From Dichetophora obliterata (Eukaryota; Arthropoda; Insecta; Diptera; Sciomyzidae), in NCBI GenBank assembly GCA_963920525.1, contig OY986437.1, forward strand, positions 60,859,330 through 60,923,329: 64,000 nucleotides of DNA, in the 5' to 3' direction. A program made the position numbers and the translations under genes. Below are positions 22,616 through 32,128 of the stretch, one piece after another. Each line of letters opens with the position of its first letter. The stretch's first letter is position 1. The notes beneath the pieces are model-generated. The model made no database searches, was not told where the DNA came from, and was given only the letters and a program-made list of their open reading frames with translations.

Positions 22616-24395
22616 AGGTTTAGTAACGATTGGGTGAGGGGGCATGGTACCTCCCATACAAGCAAAATTTGCGCTATCGATCACAAACCAAAAGAGGATA
22701 TAAATCAGACGGTTTCAATCGTAAAAAACTAAAATTTGGTAATTTTGCTCAGATGGTTACTGTCGGTAACTGTACAAAAAATGGGCGTGGTCGTAAAATA
22801 AATACGCCCACTTATTCGAAATCATGGTAATTCCGGAGTTCTACACCTTTTTGCAGTGAAACTTGCTGTGTAGGTAATCCAAGAGGCGAACACTATATAT
22901 GAATGTTTTCACGCTAACTTTTACCGCCCACAAATCTATATATATATTTATTTATATTATATATTTATATATCTATACATATAAAAAGCAAAACGATGTG
23001 CGTCTGGCTGTGTGATGTCTATAGACTCCAAAACTACTGAACCGATTGACCTGAAATTTTGGCAGTCGATTTGTTTCAGGTACGAGATGGTTGAGGATAA
23101 CAATTTGCCACACCCCCATTTTACCGCCCCCAAATCAATAAAAATGTTATAATTCAGTCGGTTTTGGTCGTATAAGGCTAAAATTTTGTAATTTAGTATG
23201 TACAGTTACTGTCGACAGCTGTACTAAAAATGGGTTTCCACGCCCCCTTTTACCGCGCACAAATAAATGCAAATGCTTTATTTCAGATGGTTTTGGTCGT
23301 ATGAGACTTAAATTTGGTACCTTGGTTTGTGTAGTTACTGACAGTAACTTTACCCAAAATTGGTTTCCACGCCCCCTTTTTGTGCCCACAAATCAGTGAA
23401 AATGCTATATTTCCAGCAGTTTTGGCCTTATGAGACTAACATGTGATACCTAAGTTTGTATGGTTACTTTTGGTTACTTATAGCCACACCCCCCTTTTTA
23501 GATATCATTGAAATTGACTACTGGGTCGATTGATCTAAGATTTTGGCTTAGTTTGTATGGTTACTGTCAGTAACTGTACTAAAAATTGGAATTCACGCCC
23601 CCTTTTTACCGCCCACAAACCAATGAAAACGTTTTATTTCAACGGTTTGGGTCGTATTAGACAAAAATTTTGTAATTCAGTTCATACGGTTACTCTCGGC
23701 AAGTGCACTAAAAATAGGCCTGCCCCACTTTAGTTAAACTTACTTTTCGGGGGCCAGCGTGGAGTGAAGCAAAGTGCGCCAGGCTTAAGCTAAACTGAGC
23801 TGAAAATTTGGCAGTCGATTTGTTTCGATTACGAGATGGCTCAAGGGAAATATTTTGACGCACCCATTTTTACCGCTTGCAAAACAACAAAAATGCTATA
23901 TTTCACACGGTTTTGTTCGTATTAGACTAAAATTTGGTTATTTAGTGCATATGGCTACTTTTGGCAGCTATACTGAAAATGGTGAATATATTTAGCATTT
24001 CTTGACATTTTTGTATATGGCAGTAAGGCGGTCTGTGGTAGAATAAAGTCTGCCAAGGAGAGTGAGTGTTCCTGTGAGGTTTGCACGAGGGGGCGTGGTA
24101 CCTCCCATACAAGCCAAATTTGCGCTATCGACCACAAACCAAATAAAGGATATATACATCAAACGGTTTTGATCGTAAAAAACTAAGATTGAGTAATTTT
24201 GTGCAGATGGTTACTGTCAGTAACTGTACAAAAAATGGGCGTGGTCGCAATATATATACGCCCATTTTTTCGAAATCATGGCAATTCCGGAGTTCTACAC
24301 ATTTTTATAGTGAAACTTGCTGTGTAGGTGCTCCAAGAGGCAGTCATGATACATACATTTTTTCACGCCCACTTTTACCGCCCACAAATCAATAA
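22616..24395 (+). repeat. 320-bp segment duplicated about 1.46 kb apart
   Basis: The segment 22,616-22,940 recurs at about 24,075-24,395 with moderate divergence. Shared blocks include GGTACCTCCCATACAAGC, AACTGTACAAAAAATGGGCG and GGAGTTCTACAC. Each copy ends just before a Helitron-type head (22,972 and 24,397), so the repeating unit appears to be an entire front half of the element. Confidence 0.65.
23150..23660. repeat. tandem repeat, about 125-130 bp units
   Basis: Units share GGTTTTGGTCGTAT, GTTACTG..AGTAACT, AAAAATGGGTTTCC and CACGCCCCCTTTTTACCG. Clear boundaries lie near 23,232, 23,362 and 23,590, with a diverged unit between the last two. The family is distinct from the 142-bp units further right. 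Confidence 0.6.
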
Positions 24396-25149
24396 TTGTA
24401 TATATAAAAATGAATCGTGATATTTTCGGATGCTTAAAACTTGAATACGACTGAACCAAATTAGATACTTCCTTCTACGGGTTTGTTCGTAACTGCTACG
24501 AAAAAGTTCAGGAAAAAAATAGTGCCACACCTCCTTTTATCGCCCACAAATAAATAAAAATGCTATAAATTAACAAAATTTATGTTTCGTTTGCTAGAGT
24601 CTTTATTTAGAACTAAAAATTAACAAACATAAAGGCTTAAAGCTATCCCTACTTGATCGCTGCCTAAAAACATCGCTGCGATAAGTTGCCGTTGACGGAA
24701 GAGCTGCAGACGCTACGTCAGATATTTGTCAAGCGCTAGTTTCAATTATTGTTGTTTGTGCTTAATATACGTTTTTAAGTTTAATTAAGGCAGGGGATTT
24801 GTTTACGATAACTTATACATAAGACGATTTTGGTCGTATTCAATTAAAATTTGCTAAATAAGTTCGTACGATAACTGTCATTAACTTTAATAAAAACAGG
24901 CGTGGTCACACTTCATCTACGCCTACTTTTAAGAAAATATCAAAATACTTCGAAACTATTGGTCCGATTGAGCTAAAATTTTGTAATTGGCTTTGATTTG
25001 AGTACTAGATGGTTTAAGAAGAAATGCCACACCCCTTTTACCTCCCACAAATATATACAAAATTTAAATAAAATAGCTTTAGAGTTATGGGTCGCACAGC
25101 TTAGAAATTCGGTATTCGACCACAATTTAGACGTACCGTTTCAGTGATA

Positions 25150-26730
25150 AAATTTTTGGGAGTTGGACAAGGGGGAGGGGCACCTCCCATACAACCCAAA
25201 TTTGCGATATCGAATAGCTTTGAAGTTATGGACTGCACAGCTTTGGAATTCAGTTTTAGACCTCAATTTACACATGAAAATTCAAGGATTTAATTTTATG
25301 GGTGTTGAAGAGGGAGGCGTGACATCTCTCTTACAACCCAAAGTTGCGATATCGAATTGCTTTGAAATTATAGGTTGACAGCTTAAGAATTCGGTTTTCG
25401 ACCTAAATTTATACATGCACTTTCATTACTTACATTTTATGGGCGTAGGGCAAAGGGGAGTGGCACTTCCCATACAACCCAACTTTGTGCTATCAAATAG
25501 CTTTGGAGTTATAGGTCACACAATGCCGGAATTCAGAATTCGACCTCAATGTACACATGTAGTTTCATTGATTTAATTTTATATTCATTGGTAAGAGGGG
25601 CGTGGCACCTCCCATTTAACGTACATTTTCGATATCGAATATCATTGAAGTTATAGGTCGCACAGCGTCAGAAATCAGTATTCGACATCAATTTATACAT
25701 GCACTTTCATTACTTACATTTTATGGGCGTAGGGCAAAGGGGAGTGGCACTTCCCATACAACCCAACTTTGTGCTATCAAATAGCTTTGGAGTTATAGGT
25801 CACACAATGCCGGAATTCAGTATTCGACCTCAATGTACACATGTAGTTTCATTGATTTAAGTTTATATTCATTGGAAAGAGGGGCGTGGCACCTACCATT
25901 TAACGTAAATTTTCGATATCGAATATCATTGAAGTTATAGGTTGCACAGCGTCAGAAATCAGTATTCGACATCAATTTATACATGCAGATTCATTAATTA
26001 CATTTTATGGGCGTACGACAAGGGGGCGCGAAACCTCCTATTTAACCCAAAGTAGAGATATCAAAAAGCTTTGGGGTTATAGGTCGCACAATTTTTGAAT
26101 TCAGTATTGGACCTCAATGTACACATGCAGTTTCATTGATTACATTTTATGAGGGTTGATCAAGGGGGAGTGGCACCTCCCATACAACAAAGATTTGTGA
26201 TATCGAATAGCTTTGGAATTCAAGGTCGCACAGCGTCGGAGTTCAGTATTTGACCAAAAGTTATGCATGCGGATTTACTGATAAAATTTTTTAGAGTTTG
26301 TCGGGGGGGAACATGACACCTCCAACTTAACCCAAATTTGCGATATCGAATAACTTTGGAGTTATAGGTAACCCAGCCTCGGAATTCAGTATTCGACCTC
26401 AATTTACACATGCAGTTTCATTAGTAAAATTTTATGGGCTTAGGGAAAAGGGGAGTGGCACCTCCCAACCCAAATTTGTGCAATAGAATAGTTTTTGAGT
26501 TATATGTCGCACAGTTTTGGAATTCGGTATACGATGTCCATGTACACATGTAGTTTAATGGATTACATTTTATGAGCGGTGATCAAGAGGGCGTGGCACT
26601 TCCTATACAACCCAAATTTATTATGTCGAATAGCTTTGTGGATAGAGGTCGCACAGTCTCGGAACTACGTATTCGACCTCAATTTAGACATGCTGTTTAA
26701 CTGATAACATTTTATGGGCGTTTGACAAAG
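25150..26730 (+). repeat. 142-bp satellite-like array, about 11 units
   Basis: The word CACCTCCCATACAACCC or a variant recurs at about 25,183, 25,325, 25,465, 25,609, 25,750, 25,893, 26,032, 26,176, 26,316, 26,459 and 26,600, giving a mean period of 142 bp. Each unit continues with TTTGCGATATCGAATAGC, GTTATAGGTCGCACAG and GAATTCAGTATTCGACCTC. Units at 25,413-25,696 and 25,697-25,980 are an almost exact two-unit (284-bp) duplication. The same family forms the interior of the element at 62,489. Confidence 0.85.
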
Positions 26731-26748
26731 GAGAGTGGCAGCAGCTAG

Positions 26749-27650
26749 TATTATATAAATATTAATATATTTTTAATACACCAAAAACATAACAAAAATA
26801 AATAAAAAATCCAATTTAGTCTTATAAAAATGGCACGTTAATTAGATTTTTCAGGTACTACTTTGCACTTTGAGCCGAACACCTCACTATCAATATTTGT
26901 TTTTTCAAGGAATGAGTATTTTTTTTTAAGTTGATTGCTTAACACACACTTTCGCTTCGACATTTCGACAAGTTTAAGAAAAAATTTGAACATAAACTTT
27001 TAACAAGTTCGTAAAAAAGTAAAAGTGTATTAACTTTGACATATTACTAAAAATAGTATAAATAATAAACAAATTCGACTAAATTGCAAGCATGGGAGAA
27101 AATAAAAAAACAGGGTAAAATAATAAAAAGCAATATTTTGAGCCCGTTGCACAGTACAAAGGACATTGCTCGAAAAAACAGGACTATCCTGCGAAATACA
27201 GGACGGATGGGAGCGTTATGCTAGGGCTATAACCATTACCGTTCGTGCGCTGTGGTTTATTCACATAATTACTTTATGCAAACATCCATATGTTCCACTG
27301 AAGTCGAAGCACACATCACACAGTGTTTGACTTTGGCACGATTGGCTAATGCAACATGCTTGATGTTGTAAGTGAGCTCGATGGCGTAGAATATGTTGCA
27401 TGGTATTAATGATATTGAGTCATGCAAAAACCAAGTGTAAAAGCAATTGCAGATCTCTGTTATGCATGTATGTTTGTTTATCAATTGCCCTTATAAGTTA
27501 ATACAGCTTCTGCATAATCGCTTCATTGTGAAATTAACCAGTTCTACTCTTAATATTACAGCGTTACTGTTATAAATTTACTTCAATACAGTCAAGTTAC
27601 AAATGTATGTTTGTTGAGCGCAAAACAAATGCAATCGGTTCTTAAAACCT
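26749..27650. other. AT-rich DNA with no gene seen
   Basis: No gene is supported. Near 27,110-27,210 there are repeated ACAGGAC words (AAAAACAGGAC, TACAGGACGG) that resemble ones to the left of the Helitron-like composite (22,190-22,225), as if the composite had entered an older repeat. Confidence 0.35.
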
Positions 27651-27858
27651 GCCTTATTTTGGTGATTGACAAAAGTAAATTCATTGACAAGCTAATTTTT
27701 AATGTACTATTTTTTTGGTCCATGGAGTTGGAAACTTTCATAATTTTTCGCAAAATTATTTTTTGTGAACATTTCTTCAGGTGTTGACAGTTTTGTCAAA
27801 AATACGAAATCTTGATAATTGTCAATAAATTTACAACAGCCGATCACCAGAATGAGGC
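27651..27858. mobile_element. MITE family copy 2 (GCCTTATTTTGGTG ends)
   Basis: The left end GCCTTATTTTGGTGATTGAC and right end GATCACCAGAATGAGGC form imperfect inverted repeats that continue inward (AATTCATTGACAA and TTGTCAATAAATTT). The centre contains TTTTGGTCCATGGAGTTGG, shared in opposite orientation with copy 1 at 19,536-19,805. It is 208 bp long and non-coding. Confidence 0.75.
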
Positions 27859-29270
27859 TGTTACTCTAAAAAGGTTGCATGTACGAGTTTTTTTTCGGTG
27901 TAAGCCACATAAATCTCTTATTGTAACGAACAATTGCAGCTGTTTCAAAGTTTTATCACCAAAGATAAGCCACCTAGCAGAATTCACCAAACAAAAACAA
28001 CCACTCCAATAACAACGACAACAACCAGTCTGCGACAACTCCAACTAACAGAAAGGAAAAAAATGTAAACAACCAACGCAAAATCATCATCATTAAAACA
28101 AGCGGCGGCGCGCATAATCAACATCCTACGCCCAATCCTTAATATAAATACTCACACAAACGCATGCCAATATTTCATGTGTGTTAGTGTGTGTATGTGT
28201 GCTTGCATTAACAATGCTCACATATGTCAAAGGAGGATTTCGTTACACCAACGTGAGCCATGATGATGATCTCGAGACAGTCAGCTGCTGACATCCTTTA
28301 TTAATATTTATTTCTGATATAGTGACGCGTCTATGTTGTTGCTTTTGTTGTCGACGTTGTTGTTGCTTGCATTGTTGTTGTTTTTCTTGTTATGTTATGC
28401 TTCTTATTGTCACTGGTAGGCTCCACCACTATGGATAACTTTTATCAAAGGCACTACAAAAGGCACTGCGTACTTGTTATATGCGTGTATGCGTTCATTT
28501 TTTAATATTATGCAATAAACGCAAATGTTTCCCAGGAAATACAAATCCATTTAACGTTAAAATTTAAGGTTAAAATGGCGCAGTTCCGCATCCGCTTTAA
28601 CGAACTATGGTGTGTGACGATTGATAAAATTTGGCAAGGCATTAGAAATATTTACACACACTCACTCAGCGGTATTAAAACGTTTAGTTATCGTCATTGT
28701 TGCTGCCACTCCCAGCTGCTGATGTTTTATTTTCCTTTCGTTTTCCTTGTCAGCCACAGAAAATGGAACAGGATTAACCCTTATTTATTTTCATCTTTCA
28801 ACAGCGCAATAAAATCATTTTGCTGCCACGTCGATGACGTGTCGTAGCACAGCGTTTGAAAAATTGAAAGATATACTATTCATTAACTATTTTGGTGTAG
28901 TTTTTTTCCTTTCTTTGTTTCAGAATTGTCTAATTAACATGTTTCGAAAATATTTTGCATGTATTCAAAGCTTTTTTAATGTATTGATTGTTGTATTAAA
29001 GCTTGAGAAAATTAAGATTAAAAATAGTATTTTTCAAGAGTTGTAACAACCAGATGAAAAAAAATTTTCTCTGTTTTTTTTGCTAAAAGCATTTTCTGAG
29101 AGCATTCATGCATTTTTTCGCAATTCTGACCATATTTTGTTTATCACACATATTGCTATTTTTCTGACAATGCACTTAATGTTCTATGTTTATGAAAGGC
29201 ATTAGTCAGGCGAGCGATAGTAGCGGCTGTGGCCTACTGGTAGTGTGAAAAAGCTGCGAATACGTCACTA
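27859..29270. other. non-coding DNA with TTG/CAA-rich stretches
   Basis: No coding region is supported. TTG-rich DNA lies at 28,330-28,395 and CAA-rich DNA at 27,990-28,075. The frames at 28,575-28,847 and 28,834-29,046 show no family signature. Confidence 0.4.
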
Positions 29271-29281
29271 CAGCAAAAAAT

Positions 29282-29740
29282 TTGGGAATTGTATTTGATG
29301 GAACTTTATCATGGAAATATCACATAACAACCACAGTCGGGAAACTTTACGGTATGCTTCGATCCTTGTGGGCCACGCAACATTTCACTCCTCTCAAAAT
29401 ACGCATGACACTTGCCAAAGCATATCTTATTCCAACATTATTATATGGTAGTGAGATATTTGCAAATTGTGACTCGACCAGTAAACAGAAGCTAAGAGTT
29501 TTGTTTAATAACATTGTGAGATACATGTTTAGCTTAAATAGATCAGATCATGTATCTTCCTTTGCCTTGCAAGTTTTTAGTAAAACCTTTGAACAGCAAC
29601 TTGAATTCAAAACACTAACTCTGCTACACAAAATAATATACTCGCATGAACCTTCGTACTTATATAATAGATTGAGATTCACCTCTTCCGAACGTTCTAA
29701 TCCAACTTTCGTTCCAACAAAACGCAATTTGCGGGAAGGT
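29282..29740 (+). pseudogene. LINE reverse-transcriptase C-terminal region (CR1/Kiri-like)
   Basis: The frame begins mid-protein with NLGIVFDGTLSWKYHI (the Asn codon is just upstream of 29,282; TTG is not a true start). It continues LIPTLLYGSEIF, NNIVRYMFSLNRSDHVSSF and LTLLHKIIYSHEPSYL, the typical thumb and post-RT region of CR1-group LINE ORF2 proteins. The palm motifs are missing on the 5' side and the normal C-terminal tail is missing on the 3' side. At codon 154 it runs without interruption into a mariner transposase, so the two relics share one open frame. Confidence 0.8.
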
Positions 29741-30735
29741 TTACTTTTGTGCTTCCATTTGAAGAAAAAAGCGGTTGAAGCACAACGCACGCTTACTGAG
29801 GCTTACGGGGACTATGCTCCATCGATTTCTACTAGTGAGTACTGGTTCCGTCGGTTTAAAAGTGGTGATTTTGATACGGAAGACAAAGAGCGTCCGGGCC
29901 AGCCGAAAAAGTTTGAAGATGAGGAATTGGAAGCTTTGCTCGATGAAGACCCGTGTCAAACCCTTCAAGAATTCTCAGAATCATTGGGAGTCGACTTATC
30001 AACGGTCGGCAAACGCTTGAAGGCCATGGGAATGATTCAACAGCAAGGAAATTGGGTGCCGTACCAGTTGAAGCCGAGAGACGTTGAACGGCGATTTTGC
30101 ATGTGCGAACAACTGCTTCAACGGCATAAAAGGAAGAGTTTTTTGCATCGTATTGTCACTGGCCATGAAAAGTGGATCCATTACGATAATCCTAAGCGAA
30201 AAAAATCGTGGGGACCACCCGGCCATGCATCAACATCGAGGGCCAAGCCCTCATTCATGGCGCCAAGCTTATGCTGTGTATTTGGTGGGATCAGAAGGGT
30301 GTCGTGTACTATGAGCTGCTAAAACCTAACGAAACCATCACTGGGGAACGCTACCAACAACAATTGATGCAATTTAGCCGAGCATTAAAGGTTAAACGGC
30401 CGGAATATGCCAAAAGACACGACAAAGTGGTTTTTCAACATGACAACGCACGGCCACATGTTGCAAGAACCGTCAAGGAAACGTTGGAGGCGCTGAATTG
30501 GGATGTGCTACCCCACCCGCCTTATAGCCCAGACATAGCCCCTTCCGACTACCCCCTGTTCAGATCAATGATGCATGGCTTGGCTGAGAAGCGCTTCACT
30601 TCTTACGAGGATACCAAAAAATGGGTCGATTCGTGGATTGCCTCAAAAGACGAATCGTTCTTCCGGCGCGGAATCCATATGCTGCCAGAAAGATGGGAAA
30701 ATGTTGTAGCTAACGATGGACAATACTTAAAATAA
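29741..30735 (+). pseudogene. mariner transposase (DD34D, cecropia-like), frameshifted, catalytic Asp lost
   Basis: A mariner transposase cuts and pastes an element with inverted ends at TA. Residues from LLLCFHLKKKAVEAQ through RFKSGDFDTEDKERPGQP and NWVPYQLKPRDVERRF match the cecropia/Hsmar1-like lineage. The first catalytic motif reads TGHEKWIHYD at about 30,158-30,187: the usual Asp is His (CAT at 30,164). A one-base deletion near 30,250 shifts the frame, and the remainder (LIHGAK onward) continues in frame 30,208-30,735 with HDNARPH and SPDIAPSDYPLF, 34 residues apart. The protein ends normally (NDGQYLK). The first 20-30 residues and the 5' terminal repeat are missing. The element is inactivated at least three ways. 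Confidence 0.92.
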
Positions 30736-30855
30736 TATACATTGTACCGTTGTTTCTAAATAAATGCTCAAAAACCGAAAAAAAACCTTTAAAATTAATT
30801 CCAACCCCCAATATATACATTGATGAAGATCTTAGCCTATTATTTAGATTATTCG

Positions 30856-32128
30856 AATTGACTCTGGTTCTCGCGATAAACCACTATTTTAAAAATTAAG
30901 GAGGTTCATCACAGATCTTGACATAACTCAAGAACAGTTAGTCTGATTTGGTAAAAGAAAAATCCAAAAATTCGTAGCTAAATTACCTCCAAGTTACGTC
31001 TACATTATTTTTTAATTAGCTGTATAGTTTCGGAAATATTCAGAAAGTTCTTCTGAAAAAAACATTTTTTATGCAAAATTTAAACTTTTTTGTTATTTTA
31101 TAATTCATAAGAAATCAAAAACGTTAAAATAACTCTTTTTTAATATTAAGTTATAAGCGCACATATGTTACAAAGAAAATAAGCCATATTTTATTAAAAT
31201 CAATTGGCATGTTTTGGTTTAATTCACATTTAATGATGATATCTCATTTTGATAAAAAACTTATAAATAAATACACAGTGGAACAACAAGAATTTTACGC
31301 TTACTATTAGGTCTGACAGACTAGCAAAGAAGGGCGTCGGGCGTGGATCTGAGTTCATAGAACATAGAAAAAAGAGAGCGTTTTCATCAGGATATCAAGA
31401 TAATGGAGAACGGATATCAAGGCCGATGGGATTGCCATATGATGGCAGACTACTGCTGGACTTTACAAAGGGACTGTCGTGAACAAAAATACAACAGACA
31501 TTCCGTTTACAAGAATTCCTAACTAATTTTGAAATATTTTTGCTAATTCTGATTGATATTGTTATTAGCTATTAATTGCATTTTTCGCTTATAACATAAA
31601 ATTTTCTCAATATATTAAACATTTAACAGTTATTTCGTCTTAATTTATTTTATTAGAGATTTAAGCACTTGAAGCTCAATAACTTGATGAATTTACTTCT
31701 TATCCATATAATTTGTACGTTTATGATTTGAAATTAATAAGCATAATATACCAAAGAAAATCCCATAGAAAACGATGGATTTTAATGAAATATGGCTTAT
31801 TTTCTTCGTAACATATGTGTGTTTATAACTAAATATCATAAAAGAGCTATTTTGACGATTTTGATTTTTTATGAATTATGAAATAACAAAAAAGTTTAAA
31901 TTTTGCATAAAAAAATGTTTTTTTCAGAAGAACTTTCTTAATATTTTCGAAACTATTCAGCTAATTAAAAAATAATGTAGATGTAATAATTGAAGGTAAT
32001 TTAGCTACGGATTTTTGGTTTTTTTATTTTACCAAATCAGACTAACTGTTCTGGAGTTATGTTAAGAGCTGTTATGAAACAACCTTAATTTTTAAAATAG
32101 TGGTTAATCGCGAGAACCAGAGTCAATT
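30856..32128. mobile_element. foldback element with about 355-bp inverted arms
   Basis: The left arm (30,856-31,206) and right arm (31,768-32,128) are inverted copies with scattered mismatches. Outer ends are AATTGACTCTGGTTCTCGCG and its complement. Both arms share the words AACAGTTAGTCTGATTTGG (or complement), TTAATTAGCTG and CAAAATTTAAACTTTTTTGT. The 561-bp spacer contains a short LOA RNase H-like fragment. No transposase is encoded. Target duplications are not obvious. Confidence 0.85.
31313..31370 (+). pseudogene. LOA-type RNase H C-terminal fragment inside foldback loop
   Basis: In one frame this stretch reads DRLAKKGVGRGSEFIEH. That aligns with ADGLAQEGAGLGSEFAEH of the LOA element at about 48,530-48,580 in this window. 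At nucleotide level, long blocks such as GAGGGCG and GAACAT are shared at matching positions. The fragment is only about 19 codons and neighbouring sequence is not recognisable. Confidence 0.55.

Larger units (their letters stand above)
22486..26748 (+). mobile_element. Helitron-like non-autonomous composite with tandem repeats
   Basis: The right end is GCAGCAGCTAG followed by T (CTAG at 26,745-26,748), the CTRR-T terminus of Helitrons. The left side has three successive sequences of Helitron 5'-end type: TCTTTATACACAAAAATGG (22,486), TCTATACATATAAAAAGC (22,972) and TGTATATATAAAAATGAATC (24,397). The first two are preceded by A, as expected for insertion between A and T. The heads continue with variants of CTGAACCGATT. 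No Rep/helicase frame is present, so movement would depend on an autonomous partner. The interior holds two tandem-repeat families, resembling the organisation of Helentron-associated (HINE/DINE-type) elements of flies. Confidence 0.7.

Noticed and set aside
22442..22830. Two overlapping frames near the first Helitron head
   Set aside because: They lie in duplicated non-coding element sequence and are not preserved as a frame in the second copy at 24.1-24.4 kb.
25150..26730. CRISPR-like regularly spaced repeats
   Set aside because: Units are contiguous 142-bp tandem repeats with no short repeat/unique spacer structure, in eukaryotic DNA.
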